Shown: positions 21,414 to 29,000 of the stretch, piece by piece
How positions within the stretch are numbered: the stretch's first letter is position 1
How the letters are laid out: each line of letters starts with the position of its first letter
DNA from: Simplicispira sp. 125
Lineage (GTDB): Bacteria > Pseudomonadota > Gammaproteobacteria > Burkholderiales > Burkholderiaceae_C
Length of the DNA stretch: 64,000 nt
Direction of reading: 5' to 3'
Assembly (NCBI RefSeq): GCF_003096555.1
Contig: NZ_QEKM01000001.1
Coordinates: 3,902,898-3,966,897 of the forward strand
Program-made: the position numbers and the translations under genes
Notes under the pieces: model-generated
Seen by the model: the letters and a program-made list of their open reading frames with translations, nothing else
What the model was told of the DNA's origin: nothing
Databases searched by the model: none

Positions 21414-22295
21414 GTGGCCTTCAATAGCAACGCTGATCTCTCGGGCGCCGTGGCGCGCCTTTTCATCTATCCCGTCAAGTCCTGCGCGGGCATCGAGGTG
21501 CATGAGGCCCTGCTGACCGAAACCGGCCTGGAGTTCGACCGCGCCTGGATGCTGGTGGATGAACAGGGCGCGTTTCTCACACAGCGCGCCGTGCCCCGCA
21601 TGGCGCTGATCCGGCCCCGCATTGCGCGCGACCAAGGGGCGCTGCTGTTGCAGGCTCCCGGTCTGGGTGAATTGCGCGTGCCCCTGGCAACCGATGTGGC
21701 CCCGCCGCACACCCCGGTGGTGGTCTGGAAAGACACCGTGCCGGCCTGGGACATGGGCGACGAAGCCGCCCGCTGGTTGACCGCCTTTTTGGGCCAACCC
21801 TGCCGCCTGGTGCGCTTCGATCCGGCGCAGCGGCGCCTGTCCAGCACCGACTGGACCAGCGGGCGCGCGGTGCCCAACCAGTTCAGCGACGGTTTTCCCC
21901 TTCTGCTGACCAGCACGGCCTCGCTGCAGGAACTCAACACACGCCTGCAAGCCGCAGGCCAGCCCGCGGTGGGCATGGAACGCTTTCGGCCCAATGTGGT
22001 CATCGACGGCGTGCAGGCGCACGATGAAGACCGTCTGGAGCTGCTGCGCATTGACGTCGGCGCTGCCCAAGTGCAGCTGCAGCCGGTCAAGCCCTGTGCG
22101 CGCTGCCCCATTCCCAATATCGACCCGGCCACGGCTGAGAGCAGCCCCGCCGTGGGCGACATGCTGCGCAGCTACCGCCAGGACAGGCGGCTGGGTGGCG
22201 CTGTCACTTTTGGCATGAACGCCATCGTGTGCCAGGGAGCCGGCCAGGTGCTGCGCGTGGGGCAGGCCGTTGCGGCCGACCTGTGCTTTGACTGA
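21414..22295 (+). CDS. MOSC-domain (molybdenum cofactor sulfurase-like) protein
   Basis: A 293-residue protein with an N-terminal MOSC_N beta-barrel (RLFIYPVKSCAGIEVHEALLTETGLEFDRAW and onward) and a C-terminal MOSC domain. The conserved PVKPCARCPIPNIDP contains the cysteine expected to carry sulfur or persulfide. Related proteins (YcbX) act with molybdenum-cofactor enzymes that reduce N-hydroxylated compounds. No ATG lies in a suitable place. GTG 21414 (VAFNSNADLSG) is taken, with GTG 21393 as an alternative. It diverges from the ubiH-like gene and precedes ychF by 89 bases. Confidence 0.82.
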   Translation: MAFNSNADLSGAVARLFIYPVKSCAGIEVHEALLTETGLEFDRAWMLVDEQGAFLTQRAVPRMALIRPRIARDQGALLLQAPGLGELRVPLATDVAPPHTPVVVWKDTVPAWDMGDEAARWLTAFLGQPCRLVRFDPAQRRLSSTDWTSGRAVPNQFSDGFPLLLTSTASLQELNTRLQAAGQPAVGMERFRPNVVIDGVQAHDEDRLELLRIDVGAAQVQLQPVKPCARCPIPNIDPATAESSPAVGDMLRSYRQDRRLGGAVTFGMNAIVCQGAGQVLRVGQAVAADLCFD

Positions 22296-22384
22296 AACGG
22301 GCCATCGCTGAAGTCTATCGGGTGGTCTTTGTTTGCGCGGCTTAAAATCAACGGTTTGTCCCCAGAACACCTGAAAGCCCTGCC

Positions 22385-23479
22385 ATGAGCCTCCAATGCG
22401 GCATCGTGGGCCTGCCCAACGTCGGCAAGTCCACCCTCTTCAACGCGCTGACCAAGGCCGGCATCGCCGCCGAGAACTATCCCTTCTGCACCATCGAGCC
22501 CAACACCGGCGTGGTCGAGGTGCCTGATCCGCGCCTGCAGCAACTGGCCGAAATCATCACGCCCGAGCGCATCGTGCCGGCCATCGTCGAGTTTGTGGAC
22601 ATCGCCGGCCTAGTGGCCGGTGCCAGCAAGGGCGAAGGCCTGGGCAACCAGTTTCTGGCCCATATCCGCGAGACGGACGCCATCGTCAATGTGGTGCGCT
22701 GCTTCGAGGACGACAACGTGATCCACGTGGCGGGCCGCGTGGACCCAATCTCCGATATCGAAGTCATCCAGACCGAGCTGTGCCTGGCCGACCTGAGCAC
22801 GGTAGAGAAAGCGCTCAACCGCTACAGCAAGGCCGCCAAGAGCGGTAACGACAAGGAAGCCGCCAAGATCGTCGCTTTGCTTACCCCCATCCAGGCAGCG
22901 CTCGACCAGGGGCTGCCTGCGCGCAGTGTGCCGGTCAGCAAGGAGGACCTGCCCCTGCTCAAGCCGTTCTGCCTCATCACGGCCAAGCCCGCGATGTTCG
23001 TGGGCAATGTGAGCGAAGATGGCTTCGAAAACAACCCGCTGCTGGAACGCCTGAAGGAGTACGCGGCTGCGCAGAATGCCCCTGTGGTCGCCATTTGCGC
23101 CAAGATGGAGGCCGAAATGGCCGAAATGAGCGATGAAGACCGCGACATGTTCCTGGCCGAGATGGGGCAGGACGAGCCGGGCCTGAACCGCCTGATCCGC
23201 GCTGGTTACAAGCTGCTGGGGCTGCAGACCTATTTCACTGCCGGGGTGAAGGAAGTGCGTGCCTGGACTATCCACGTGGGCGACACTGCGCCGCAAGCCG
23301 CTGGCGTGATCCATGGCGACTTCGAGCGGGGCTTCATCCGCGCCCAGACCATCGCTTTCGATGATTTCATTCACTACAAGGGCGAGCAGGGCTCCAAAGA
23401 TGCAGGCAAGATGCGCGCTGAAGGCAAGGAATACATCGTGCGCGATGGCGATGTGCTGAACTTCCTGTTCAACGTCTAA
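22385..23479 (+). CDS. ychF: YchF/Obg-type ATPase
   Basis: A 364-residue P-loop NTPase of the OLA1/YchF group, which prefers ATP and binds ribosomes. G1 is GLPNVGKST and G3 is [11 protein letters not shown] coiled-coil insertion occupies about residues 130-200, and a C-terminal TGS domain contains [24 protein letters not shown] and ends DVLNFLFNV. The last five codons overlap the attL core of the integrative element. The coding sequence is kept intact; the right-hand att copy shows TGA where this copy now has TAA. A terminator formed at the junction ends the gene. Confidence 0.95.
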   Translation: MSLQCGIVGLPNVGKSTLFNALTKAGIAAENYPFCTIEPNTGVVEVPDPRLQQLAEIITPERIVPAIVEFVDIAGLVAGASKGEGLGNQFLAHIRETDAIVNVVRCFEDDNVIHVAGRVDPISDIEVIQTELCLADLSTVEKALNRYSKAAKSGNDKEAAKIVALLTPIQAALDQGLPARSVPVSKEDLPLLKPFCLITAKPAMFVGNVSEDGFENNPLLERLKEYAAAQNAPVVAICAKMEAEMAEMSDEDRDMFLAEMGQDEPGLNRLIRAGYKLLGLQTYFTAGVKEVRAWTIHVGDTAPQAAGVIHGDFERGFIRAQTIAFDDFIHYKGEQGSKDAGKMRAEGKEYIVRDGDVLNFLFNV

Positions 23480-23497
23480 ACAGGAAGAGTTGTTTTT
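23461..23497 (+). terminator. terminator formed across attL
   Basis: CTTCCTGTT (23461-23469) from ychF pairs perfectly with AACAGGAAG (23479-23487) from the element. The stem is 9 bp with a 9-base loop containing the stop codon, followed by AGTTGTTTTT. The same inverted arms may also be the core-type integrase sites of attP. Confidence 0.7.
23462..23477 (+). repeat. attL core
   Basis: TTCCTGTTCAACGTCT, the left copy of the 16-bp direct repeat, encodes the last ychF codons (FLFNV). The attachment site is thus a conserved protein-coding 3' end, and integration restores it. Confidence 0.9.
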
Positions 23498-23501
23498 CAG
23501 G

Positions 23502-23616
23502 GTTCGCCAACGTTCGCAGGTGTTGGCTAACCTACTGAAAAATATAGGGAATTTGTTCGCCAGTGAACTAGAGCGTTCGGGGGCATTTTCCTTATATGGG
23601 GGCATGACTGGGGGCA
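23502..23616. repeat. left-end arm-type repeats
   Basis: GTTCGCCAACGTTCGC (23502-23517) matches 30117-30132 at the right end in 14 of 16 bases. GGGGGCATGACTGGGGGCAC (23597-23616) matches 30150-30169 in 18 of 20. A further GTTCGCCAGTGAAC (23555-23568) and GGGGGCAT (23579-23586) lie between. Repeats shared by both ends of an element beside its integrase are likely integrase or Xis arm sites. Confidence 0.65.
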
Positions 23617-23649
23617 CGCAGGGTGCTTGCCCCCTCCCCAGGAGAAATC

Positions 23650-24921
23650 ATGCCCCCAAACCACCTCGAAACCCGCATGGATGCTGGCGATGCAGCCGCT
23701 CCCCATGCCCCCAAAAGTCCGGCCCGGCGCGGCATCAGTGATGCAGCCCTTCGCGCTGCCAAGCCCACCAGCAAGCCTTACAAACTCTTTGCAGGCAACG
23801 GGCTTTATCTGGAAGTCAAGCCCAATGGAGCCAAGCACTGGCGTTGGAAGTACCGCCTTCTTGGCAAAGAGAACCGCGTAGCCCTCGGGAGCTATCCGAA
23901 GCTGCCCCTTCGTGAAGCGAGAGAGGCTATGGAGGCTGCTCGCAAGTTGGTGGAGCAGGGCAAACATCCAGCACAGCAAAAGCGCCTGGATCGCATCAAG
24001 CTGGGGTTGGAGCACTCCAATACCTTCGACATCATTGCCCGCGAGTGGGTGAGGCTGCGGGACTGGCAGGACGTCACCAAGTCACGCCGGTTGAACATGC
24101 TGGAGCGCGTTGTTTTCCCCCATGTAGGGGCGTTACCTGTTAGCCAAGTGGAACCCGCGCATGTGCTCGATATCTTGAGACGTGCGGACGCAAACAACGG
24201 CAATAGTGTGATGTGCGAGGCGAAGCGCACCATGTCTGCCATCTTCGAGTTTGCTGTCTCCACACTCAGAGCCAAGGTTGATCCGGTCTACCCAGTCCGC
24301 AAGGCCTTGCCTGCCAACAAGACCCAGCACAAGCGGCCTTTATCTTTCGAGGAAGTGGGAGCACTGCTGAACGCGGTGGAAGGTCACGGCGGCTACTACC
24401 AAATCCAGGCCGCATTCTTCCTCATGTGGCTGACTCTGGCCCGCCCATCCGAGGTGATCGAGGCCGAATGGTGCGAGTTCGACTTGGATCAAGCGTTATG
24501 GCGCATCCCGGCGCAGAGGATGAAAAAGCGCAAGGAGCACTTGATTCCATTGCCGACCCAAGCCGTCGCATTGCTGCGCAGCCTGTCCACGCTCACGGGG
24601 AATCGATGTCATGTCTTCCCCCACCGGGACGACAGGAGAAAACCAATGGTGACGGCATCGTTCAGGCAGATGCTGAAGGCCTTGGGCTGGGCAGGCAAGT
24701 TCAGCCCGCATGCCACGCGCACCACAGGTAGCACGCGGCTCAACGAAATGGGCTTTTCCCCGGACTGGATCGAACGTCAGCTAGCCCACGACGAGCCGAA
24801 CGTTGTGCGCCGTACCTACAACCACGCGGACTACTTCAAGGACCGGGCCACCATGATGCAGCGATGGGCGGACCTGCTGGACGAGGCTCGGATGAAGGCT
24901 TGCCGGGCGACTGGGCAATGA
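23650..24921 (+). CDS. int: P4-type tyrosine site-specific integrase
   Basis: A 423-residue phage-type integrase. The N-terminal DUF4102 domain (about 22-105: ISDAALRAAKPTSKPYKL...GNGLYLEVKPNG) is typical of P4-like island integrases, and is followed by SAM-like and catalytic domains. Catalytic residues seen are Arg in TLARPSEV (about 263), Lys in KKRKEHLIPL, H354 and R357 in SPHATRTTGS, His in LAHDEP (about 380), and the nucleophile Tyr in TYNHADY (about 390). ATG 23650 has an AGGAGAAATC ribosome site. It lies directly inside attL and presumably recombines the 16-bp ychF-end site. Confidence 0.93.
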   Translation: MPPNHLETRMDAGDAAAPHAPKSPARRGISDAALRAAKPTSKPYKLFAGNGLYLEVKPNGAKHWRWKYRLLGKENRVALGSYPKLPLREAREAMEAARKLVEQGKHPAQQKRLDRIKLGLEHSNTFDIIAREWVRLRDWQDVTKSRRLNMLERVVFPHVGALPVSQVEPAHVLDILRRADANNGNSVMCEAKRTMSAIFEFAVSTLRAKVDPVYPVRKALPANKTQHKRPLSFEEVGALLNAVEGHGGYYQIQAAFFLMWLTLARPSEVIEAEWCEFDLDQALWRIPAQRMKKRKEHLIPLPTQAVALLRSLSTLTGNRCHVFPHRDDRRKPMVTASFRQMLKALGWAGKFSPHATRTTGSTRLNEMGFSPDWIERQLAHDEPNVVRRTYNHADYFKDRATMMQRWADLLDEARMKACRATGQ

Positions 24922-24926
24922 GTTTA

Positions 24927-24971
24927 AACCCAATTCGGGTTAACCGGTTTTGGGATAACCCATTTTGGGTT
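24927..24971. promoter_or_regulatory. three abutting 15-bp operators upstream of the xre gene
   Basis: Three consecutive 15-bp units, AACCCAATTCGGGTT (24927-24941), AACCGGTTTTGGGAT (24942-24956) and AACCCATTTTGGGTT (24957-24971), each have AACC-N7-GG(G/T)T-type dyad symmetry. The last ends 27 bases before the xre ATG. Two matching units stand at the same distance before the ATG at 29001. This is best read as the binding array of the element's own Xre regulator. Confidence 0.72.
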
Positions 24972-24997
24972 GGATAGTCGTTCAAATGTCAAACCCT

Positions 24998-25273
24998 ATG
25001 CATACGCCCCATTACAGCGTTTTGCGAACTAGATTAGTTGAACTGCGGGAAGCCAAGGGTATTACTCAGGCCGAGGTGGCTGCAAAGTTGGGTAAACCTC
25101 AGAGCTATGTATCGAAATATGAACGTGGCGAGCGACGTCTAGACATCATCGAATTGATTGCCGTCGCTAATGCCTTGGGCGTTGACCCCGTACAGCTATT
25201 CGCGGAACTGATGAGTCAAAAACCTTTGCTGGATAAATTGGAAAGTGTATTTTACCGAGGAGATATTAAGTGA
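24998..25273 (+). CDS. Xre-family helix-turn-helix regulator
   Basis: A 91-residue DNA-binding protein. The HTH_3 domain spans residues about 8-63: LRTRLVELREAKGITQAEVA, KLGKPQSYVSKYERGERRLD, then IIELIAVANALGVDPVQLF. This is the repressor type that controls phage and island genes, often acting on its own operator. ATG 24998 is preferred over 24986 because the segment around it (CCCTATGCAT, 27 bases past the operator) is duplicated with identical spacing at 29001. No good ribosome site precedes it, so a short or leaderless transcript is possible. Its stop overlaps the GTG start of the lipoprotein gene. Confidence 0.85.
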   Translation: MHTPHYSVLRTRLVELREAKGITQAEVAAKLGKPQSYVSKYERGERRLDIIELIAVANALGVDPVQLFAELMSQKPLLDKLESVFYRGDIK

Positions 25274-25803
25274 GTTTGACTAAATGGGGGGTGATGGGCT
25301 GTCTTTCAGTGGCGCTCTTGGGTTGCCTGAAACCTTCTGTCCCCGAAGCAAAAGACGTGACAAAGGGGTTGGAGGAGTTCTGGTTGCCTTGCAAGATTGT
25401 TCGGCCTGTAGATGTAAAAAAGATCAATGGTGCTGATCGCGGCGATTTTTATCTCATGGCCATCGAGTACAGAGTCGAATTTACTAGTGATTTCGCGAAA
25501 GAGGATTTTTGGGGGGCTGAACTCCCAAAAGTGGATTTCAGTAATCTTGACTACCATGAAGGAGTCAAGAAGAACAAAGAGCGTTATGAGTTGACTCAGA
25601 AGATCGCAGAAAGAAAGTCTGCTTTTTGGGAGAAGAGTTGCCCTGATGCGGCTATTTGGGAATATATGAATGGTGCGTGGCAAGCTTCACCTGATGGGGC
25701 AAGACTTGTTGGGCAGGATCTGAAAAAAGGCGATGGCGTGACAATCCAAGCGGAGTTCAAGATGATTCAATCTGAGAAGGGCTGGATTAGCGTAGTCCGT
25801 TGA
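25270..25803 (+). CDS. lipoprotein of unknown function
   Basis: A 177-residue protein with a lipoprotein signal (MSLTKWGVMGCLSVALLGC) whose lipobox LLGC puts the lipidated Cys at residue 19. The mature part is soluble, rich in Lys, Glu and aromatic residues, and has two further Cys (in WLPCKIV and KSCPDAA) that may form a disulfide. No family is recognised. GTG 25270 is supported by GAGGAG seven bases upstream and by the 4-base overlap with the xre stop, implying coupled translation from the Xre-controlled promoter. Base composition is more AT-rich than the chromosome, fitting horizontal origin. Confidence 0.65.
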   Translation: MSLTKWGVMGCLSVALLGCLKPSVPEAKDVTKGLEEFWLPCKIVRPVDVKKINGADRGDFYLMAIEYRVEFTSDFAKEDFWGAELPKVDFSNLDYHEGVKKNKERYELTQKIAERKSAFWEKSCPDAAIWEYMNGAWQASPDGARLVGQDLKKGDGVTIQAEFKMIQSEKGWISVVR

Positions 25804-25861
25804 TATAGTGTTAGGGCAGTCGTTGCATATATGTGGTGTATTAATCACTTATGAGGAAGCT

Positions 25862-26059
25862 ATGAATGCGCAAGATTTGTCAGGATATTTCGGAGGATTG
25901 TTTACTGTTCGAGATTTCTGTCGCTGGGCAAGTATTGGACGGACATTCGCATACGCAGAGATGAAGGCCGGTCGGCTTTCCGCCCGAAAAGTTGGACGTA
26001 GGACGCTGATTCCAATGAACGAAGCAAGGAGATGGTTGTCAACATTGCCTAGCCGCTGA
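25862..26059 (+). CDS. AlpA/Xis-like small DNA-binding protein
   Basis: A 65-residue protein with a winged-helix excisionase-type motif: FTVRDFCRWASIGRTFAYAE, then MKAGRLSARKVGRRTLIP and MNEARRWLSTLP. This is the pattern of HTH_17/AlpA proteins that act as excisionases or integrase-gene activators in P4-like elements. ATG 25862 has a GAGGAAGCT ribosome site; in-frame upstream sequence lacks one. A strong bidirectional terminator follows at 26074. The role as Xis of this element is inferred from family and location. Confidence 0.75.
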   Translation: MNAQDLSGYFGGLFTVRDFCRWASIGRTFAYAEMKAGRLSARKVGRRTLIPMNEARRWLSTLPSR

Positions 26060-26073
26060 AGAGTCAGTCACAA

Positions 26074-26107
26074 GAAAAAAAGCCGGTCTGCAGACCGGCT
26101 TTTTTTT
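26074..26107. terminator. bidirectional terminator after the Xis-like gene
   Basis: The perfect 20-base palindrome AGCCGGTCTGCAGACCGGCT (26081-26100) is preceded by seven A and followed by seven T, so it is an intrinsic terminator on both strands. Confidence 0.88.
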
Positions 26108-26194
26108 GCAAGTTTTCATCAAAAACTAGTTTTTTTTCTTTCCGAACGCTACATAAAGTACCCCCCCTCTGAGGCTATCTGCTGCATTCTCTAT

Positions 26195-26237
26195 CTATGG
26201 ATTTCGGGTTCTGTCCATAGTTTTGTGCAGCTATGGA
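26195..26237. repeat. CTATGGA inverted/direct repeat cluster
   Basis: CTATGGA (26195-26201), its inverse TCCATAG (26214-26220) and a second CTATGGA (26231-26237) lie in the gap between the terminator and the next small gene. This is the largest non-coding part of the element interior. It could be a control site or a replication origin nick region for the Rep-like protein; no function is shown. Confidence 0.45.
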
Positions 26238-26268
26238 TGTGGCTGAATTTAAGGAAAGGAAAGAAGGT

Positions 26269-26514
26269 ATGAAACTAGTGATTGAAAAAAGTGAGGATAT
26301 TCAGATCGCAATCAAGGAAATGGCAAATTGGTTGGATGAATATGGTATTCGCTATAGGTATATCCCGCCATCTCAGCTGAAGATAGGTGCTATAAACTTC
26401 TGGCCTTCGACCGGGACAATTACTGTTGATGGAGAGCTTCAAAAGAGACCTGTTAAAGGAATTATTGGGTTGTGCTCTGTGATGGAGGAACTTGGGATAC
26501 GGAGGCGGCGCTAA
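26269..26514 (+). CDS. small hypothetical protein
   Basis: An 81-residue protein from ATG 26269, or 93 residues if the ATG at 26233 is used. The inner ATG has purine-rich AGGAAAG upstream and is preferred. It is alpha/beta in appearance (KLVIEKSEDIQIAIKEMANW, then YRYIPPSQLKIGAINFWPST) with a basic C-terminus (ELGIRRRR). No family is recognised. It lies between the CTATGGA repeats and the convergent Rep-like gene, and its AT-rich codons match the rest of the element interior. Confidence 0.5.
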   Translation: MKLVIEKSEDIQIAIKEMANWLDEYGIRYRYIPPSQLKIGAINFWPSTGTITVDGELQKRPVKGIIGLCSVMEELGIRRRR

Positions 26515-26516
26515 AG

Positions 26517-26542
26517 ATTGGCCACCATGCGTGGCCAATTTC
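26517..26542. terminator. hairpin between convergent small gene and rep-like gene
   Basis: The perfect 9-bp stem ATTGGCCAC / GTGGCCAAT with 5-base loop (26517-26539) lies just after the small gene's stop and is followed by a short T-rich stretch. It is a plausible terminator for the plus-strand gene, with a weak tail. Confidence 0.5.
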
Positions 26543-26572
26543 CACCGAAATTGCGCTAGGGCATTTCTGCCT

Positions 26573-27727
26573 CTAGGTTGCTCCGTAAGTCATTGATTTA
26601 ATTGGATATTTTTCATGTAGAAAGCTGAAGATCTGCGATTCTTCTGTGTTCTCGCCCAGTGTCTCAAAGCGCAGAAATGGGTTAAGGGGCTTTGCGGACC
26701 TAGTTGACGCTGCTTCTCTGTTGGTGTCTGGCGTAACTTTCCCCTGCGGGTAAAGTTGGATGACATCAAGCTCACCTTTTTCCATCAGTGACTTGAATCT
26801 GTGACTGTCCCGCGCGTCTTTATTCAGATTGGCTGAATGTGCAATTCTGCGCATCTCCCGTAGATCCCCCGGATTTTCATATCCGAATTTAACCAAATCC
26901 TCAAGGTAGACTTTGTCAACGCTGTTCTTGTGAGAAATCCTGGCGTAGCGGCTAACGCCTTTGCAGAGATATTGAAAACGTAACCATTGTTTGAATAGGT
27001 CCATCCTTTTGTCAAATTTGATGTCAAAAGATTTTTCGTTAAACGACGGAAGTTTATTGATTTTATTTAATCGTTTTGTGATATATTCATTGAACTCTGT
27101 TGCCAGATGTTCTGGGACGTGTATCAGATAGTGGGTATGAAAACCTACGGCCTTTGAGCGCTCGTTTGAGTATATCCAAAAGAAGGGCTGACTTCTCTTT
27201 TTCATCCAGTCTCTCAAGGGATGTAAAAAACTGTCGTGGATCTCTATCTTCTCTCTAGACTGACGCTTTGGCATAACTCCCAGCAGTTCCCAGGAGATTG
27301 TCAAATGCACGTTAAGAGTGAAGCCTTTATGGTTGGCAAACGCTACGGCGCTATATTGATCAATGAACTCATCTCTTGAGATATCCCTTGGATTGGCGTA
27401 CGGGTCATCAATTGATATCTCGGTAATCTGAGACATGCGTATATTTTCGGCAGCGTACACAGATTTCTTCCTTGGCGAATAGCGTTTGATTTGGTGCACG
27501 CGAGCGTCAAGATAGAGGGAGGTGCGTAGAAATTCCTGCATAAGAGCACGGTCGTGCAGTTCTTTGCTATCTCCGTGGACCGCGTAGAAGATTTTCGCGG
27601 CATCTGATGATCCCAGCCCACGCGGGAAATTCTCATCAGGTCGATAGCCACCGTCGCCACGTTCCAGCCGAGTCCGTGCCTCGTACTCCCCTTCATTGCT
27701 GTTGTCGGATTGATAGTCGTCATGCAT
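26573..27727 (-). CDS. putative HUH-type replication initiator
   Basis: A 384-residue protein with no firm family assignment. Three segments in order resemble rolling-circle Rep motifs: GFTLNVHLTISW (strand with hydrophobic-polar alternation), GFHTHYLIHVPEHL (a His-x-His metal motif like HUH nucleases) and LRFQYLCKGVSRYAR (a Tyr with following Lys, as in the nicking motif). The N-terminal 60 residues are acidic and probably disordered. ATG 27727 is chosen for its GGAGG ribosome site; in-frame upstream codons at 27739 and 27760 are possible. It is the only minus-strand gene in the element and diverges from the nuclease gene. AT-rich composition suggests transfer. Confidence 0.5.
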   Translation of the reverse strand: MHDDYQSDNSNEGEYEARTRLERGDGGYRPDENFPRGLGSSDAAKIFYAVHGDSKELHDRALMQEFLRTSLYLDARVHQIKRYSPRKKSVYAAENIRMSQITEISIDDPYANPRDISRDEFIDQYSAVAFANHKGFTLNVHLTISWELLGVMPKRQSREKIEIHDSFLHPLRDWMKKRSQPFFWIYSNERSKAVGFHTHYLIHVPEHLATEFNEYITKRLNKINKLPSFNEKSFDIKFDKRMDLFKQWLRFQYLCKGVSRYARISHKNSVDKVYLEDLVKFGYENPGDLREMRRIAHSANLNKDARDSHRFKSLMEKGELDVIQLYPQGKVTPDTNREAASTRSAKPLNPFLRFETLGENTEESQIFSFLHEKYPIKSMTYGAT

Positions 27728-27959
27728 GTACGCCTCCATTGGCAGTTGATCGAGGCACATATAACGTTTAGAACGAAAAGATTCGACGAGATGGACGAGA
27801 TTTCGCAAAAAATTTCTTGAAGTTGAGAGTCTGGACTGCGAACTTGGATTTGGGACCGCTGCGCGCTGCCGGACGATGACCGCAGGCAGGCCTAAACAAC
27901 TAGGCCTGTTCTTGGAATCTGAGCAAGAGGGATCCCCCTCACGCCATCCAAGGACAAAC

Positions 27960-28922
27960 ATGTATCAAGACCGACTTCCGCTAGTTCCCCCAGACATCCT
28001 CCAGGCGCACATGGTTCATGAACCGGGAGACACCCGGTTCAAGGCCACCACAAGGCTCTTGCAGGCTTTGTGGCGAACAGAGCAGGGCATTCCCATGGGT
28101 ACCCACACCCCAGCCAATGGGGAGCCCCGCAAGCTGGGTAGCCGCATCGAAGCCAGTTGTGCCAAGCAGGGGGCAAACTTCCTTTCCCCAGCCATCGCCA
28201 AGCTGGCTTTCCGCGAGTCCGTTTACCGGGAGATTGGTGCAGTCATTGAGCAGGAGCGCCTATGGACCAACATGCTGTCCAGCCAGCCCCTGTGCTTCAA
28301 CCTGTTCGGCGATTTGAAGCTCAATCCTGAGAAGGGCAACCAGTTCTTTCGGCACCTTTTTCCTGACTACGTTGCAGAAGTGGAGGGCATCTACTTCGAG
28401 CATTCACCAGGGCGAGGGGATGCATCCTTCACTGCGGACAACACAGCCTTTGACGTGTTCGTGACCTGCCGTACCCCCGAGGGTAAGCAAGGCTTTGTTG
28501 CCATCGAAGTGAAGTATTCCGAGGCCATGGCCGAGCCCCTGGCAACACTGCGCCCACGCTATGACGAACTGTCCCGAGCTGTGGGCATTTATCGGGAGCC
28601 GGAATCCGCGTCGCTCAGAGGCAATCCGATTCAGCAGCTATGGCGGGAGCACATGCTCAGTCGCGCTATGGTGGGCAATGGGCTTTGTGAGTCGGGCCGA
28701 TTCATCCTGATTTACCCCAAGCAGAACCACCATTGCGATAGCGCAGCCAAGCTTTATCAACGAGAGTGCATCAGTCCTGACCCTGCTGTGTCAGGTTTCC
28801 AGGCGGTGACCTTGGAGGCTTGTCTGGCCGCATACAAGGCCATCGGAGATGAAGAGACGGCCCAAGCTCTGCACGGGCGATACCTCGATTTCAGCAAAAT
28901 CGAAGAAGTTATTTTTGGATAG
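27960..28922 (+). CDS. PGN_0703-family putative restriction endonuclease
   Basis: A 320-residue protein with the PGN_0703-family signature NMLSSQPLCFNLFGDL (about residues 104-119) and EHSPGRGD. A PD-(D/E)xK nuclease core is visible as AFDVFV followed by GFVAIEVKYSEAM, where Asp and the Glu-x-Lys are the expected metal and catalytic residues. Family members are annotated as putative restriction enzymes, but no methyltransferase is encoded nearby. ATG 27960 has an AAGGAC ribosome site and is preferred over 27876. GC-rich codons differ from the AT-rich neighbours, so it may have joined the element separately. A defence or element-specific nuclease role is inferred. Confidence 0.75.
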   Translation: MYQDRLPLVPPDILQAHMVHEPGDTRFKATTRLLQALWRTEQGIPMGTHTPANGEPRKLGSRIEASCAKQGANFLSPAIAKLAFRESVYREIGAVIEQERLWTNMLSSQPLCFNLFGDLKLNPEKGNQFFRHLFPDYVAEVEGIYFEHSPGRGDASFTADNTAFDVFVTCRTPEGKQGFVAIEVKYSEAMAEPLATLRPRYDELSRAVGIYREPESASLRGNPIQQLWREHMLSRAMVGNGLCESGRFILIYPKQNHHCDSAAKLYQRECISPDPAVSGFQAVTLEACLAAYKAIGDEETAQALHGRYLDFSKIEEVIFG

Positions 28923-28944
28923 CGCTTGGCCGTAGATGCATCCA

Positions 28945-28974
28945 AACCTGTTCTGGGATAACCTGATTCAGGTT
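28945..28974. promoter_or_regulatory. second copy of the Xre-type operator
   Basis: Two abutting 15-bp units, AACCTGTTCTGGGAT (28945-28959) and AACCTGATTCAGGTT (28960-28974, a perfect dyad), match the second and third units upstream of xre. The last unit ends 27 bases before ATG 29001, exactly as at xre, and the start-codon context CCCTATGCAT is also shared. This suggests one regulator controls both transcripts. Confidence 0.72.
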
Positions 28975-29000
28975 GGACAGTGCACGGCATTTTTGACCCT

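Noticed and set aside
23502..23616. Short spaced repeats near attL considered as a CRISPR array
   Set aside because: Only a few dissimilar repeats with irregular spacing and no cas genes; better explained as integrase arm sites.
24998..26059. xre and adjacent small genes considered as a toxin-antitoxin pair
   Set aside because: The gene overlapping xre encodes a lipoprotein with a clear lipobox rather than a HigB/RelE-type toxin, and the next is Xis-like.
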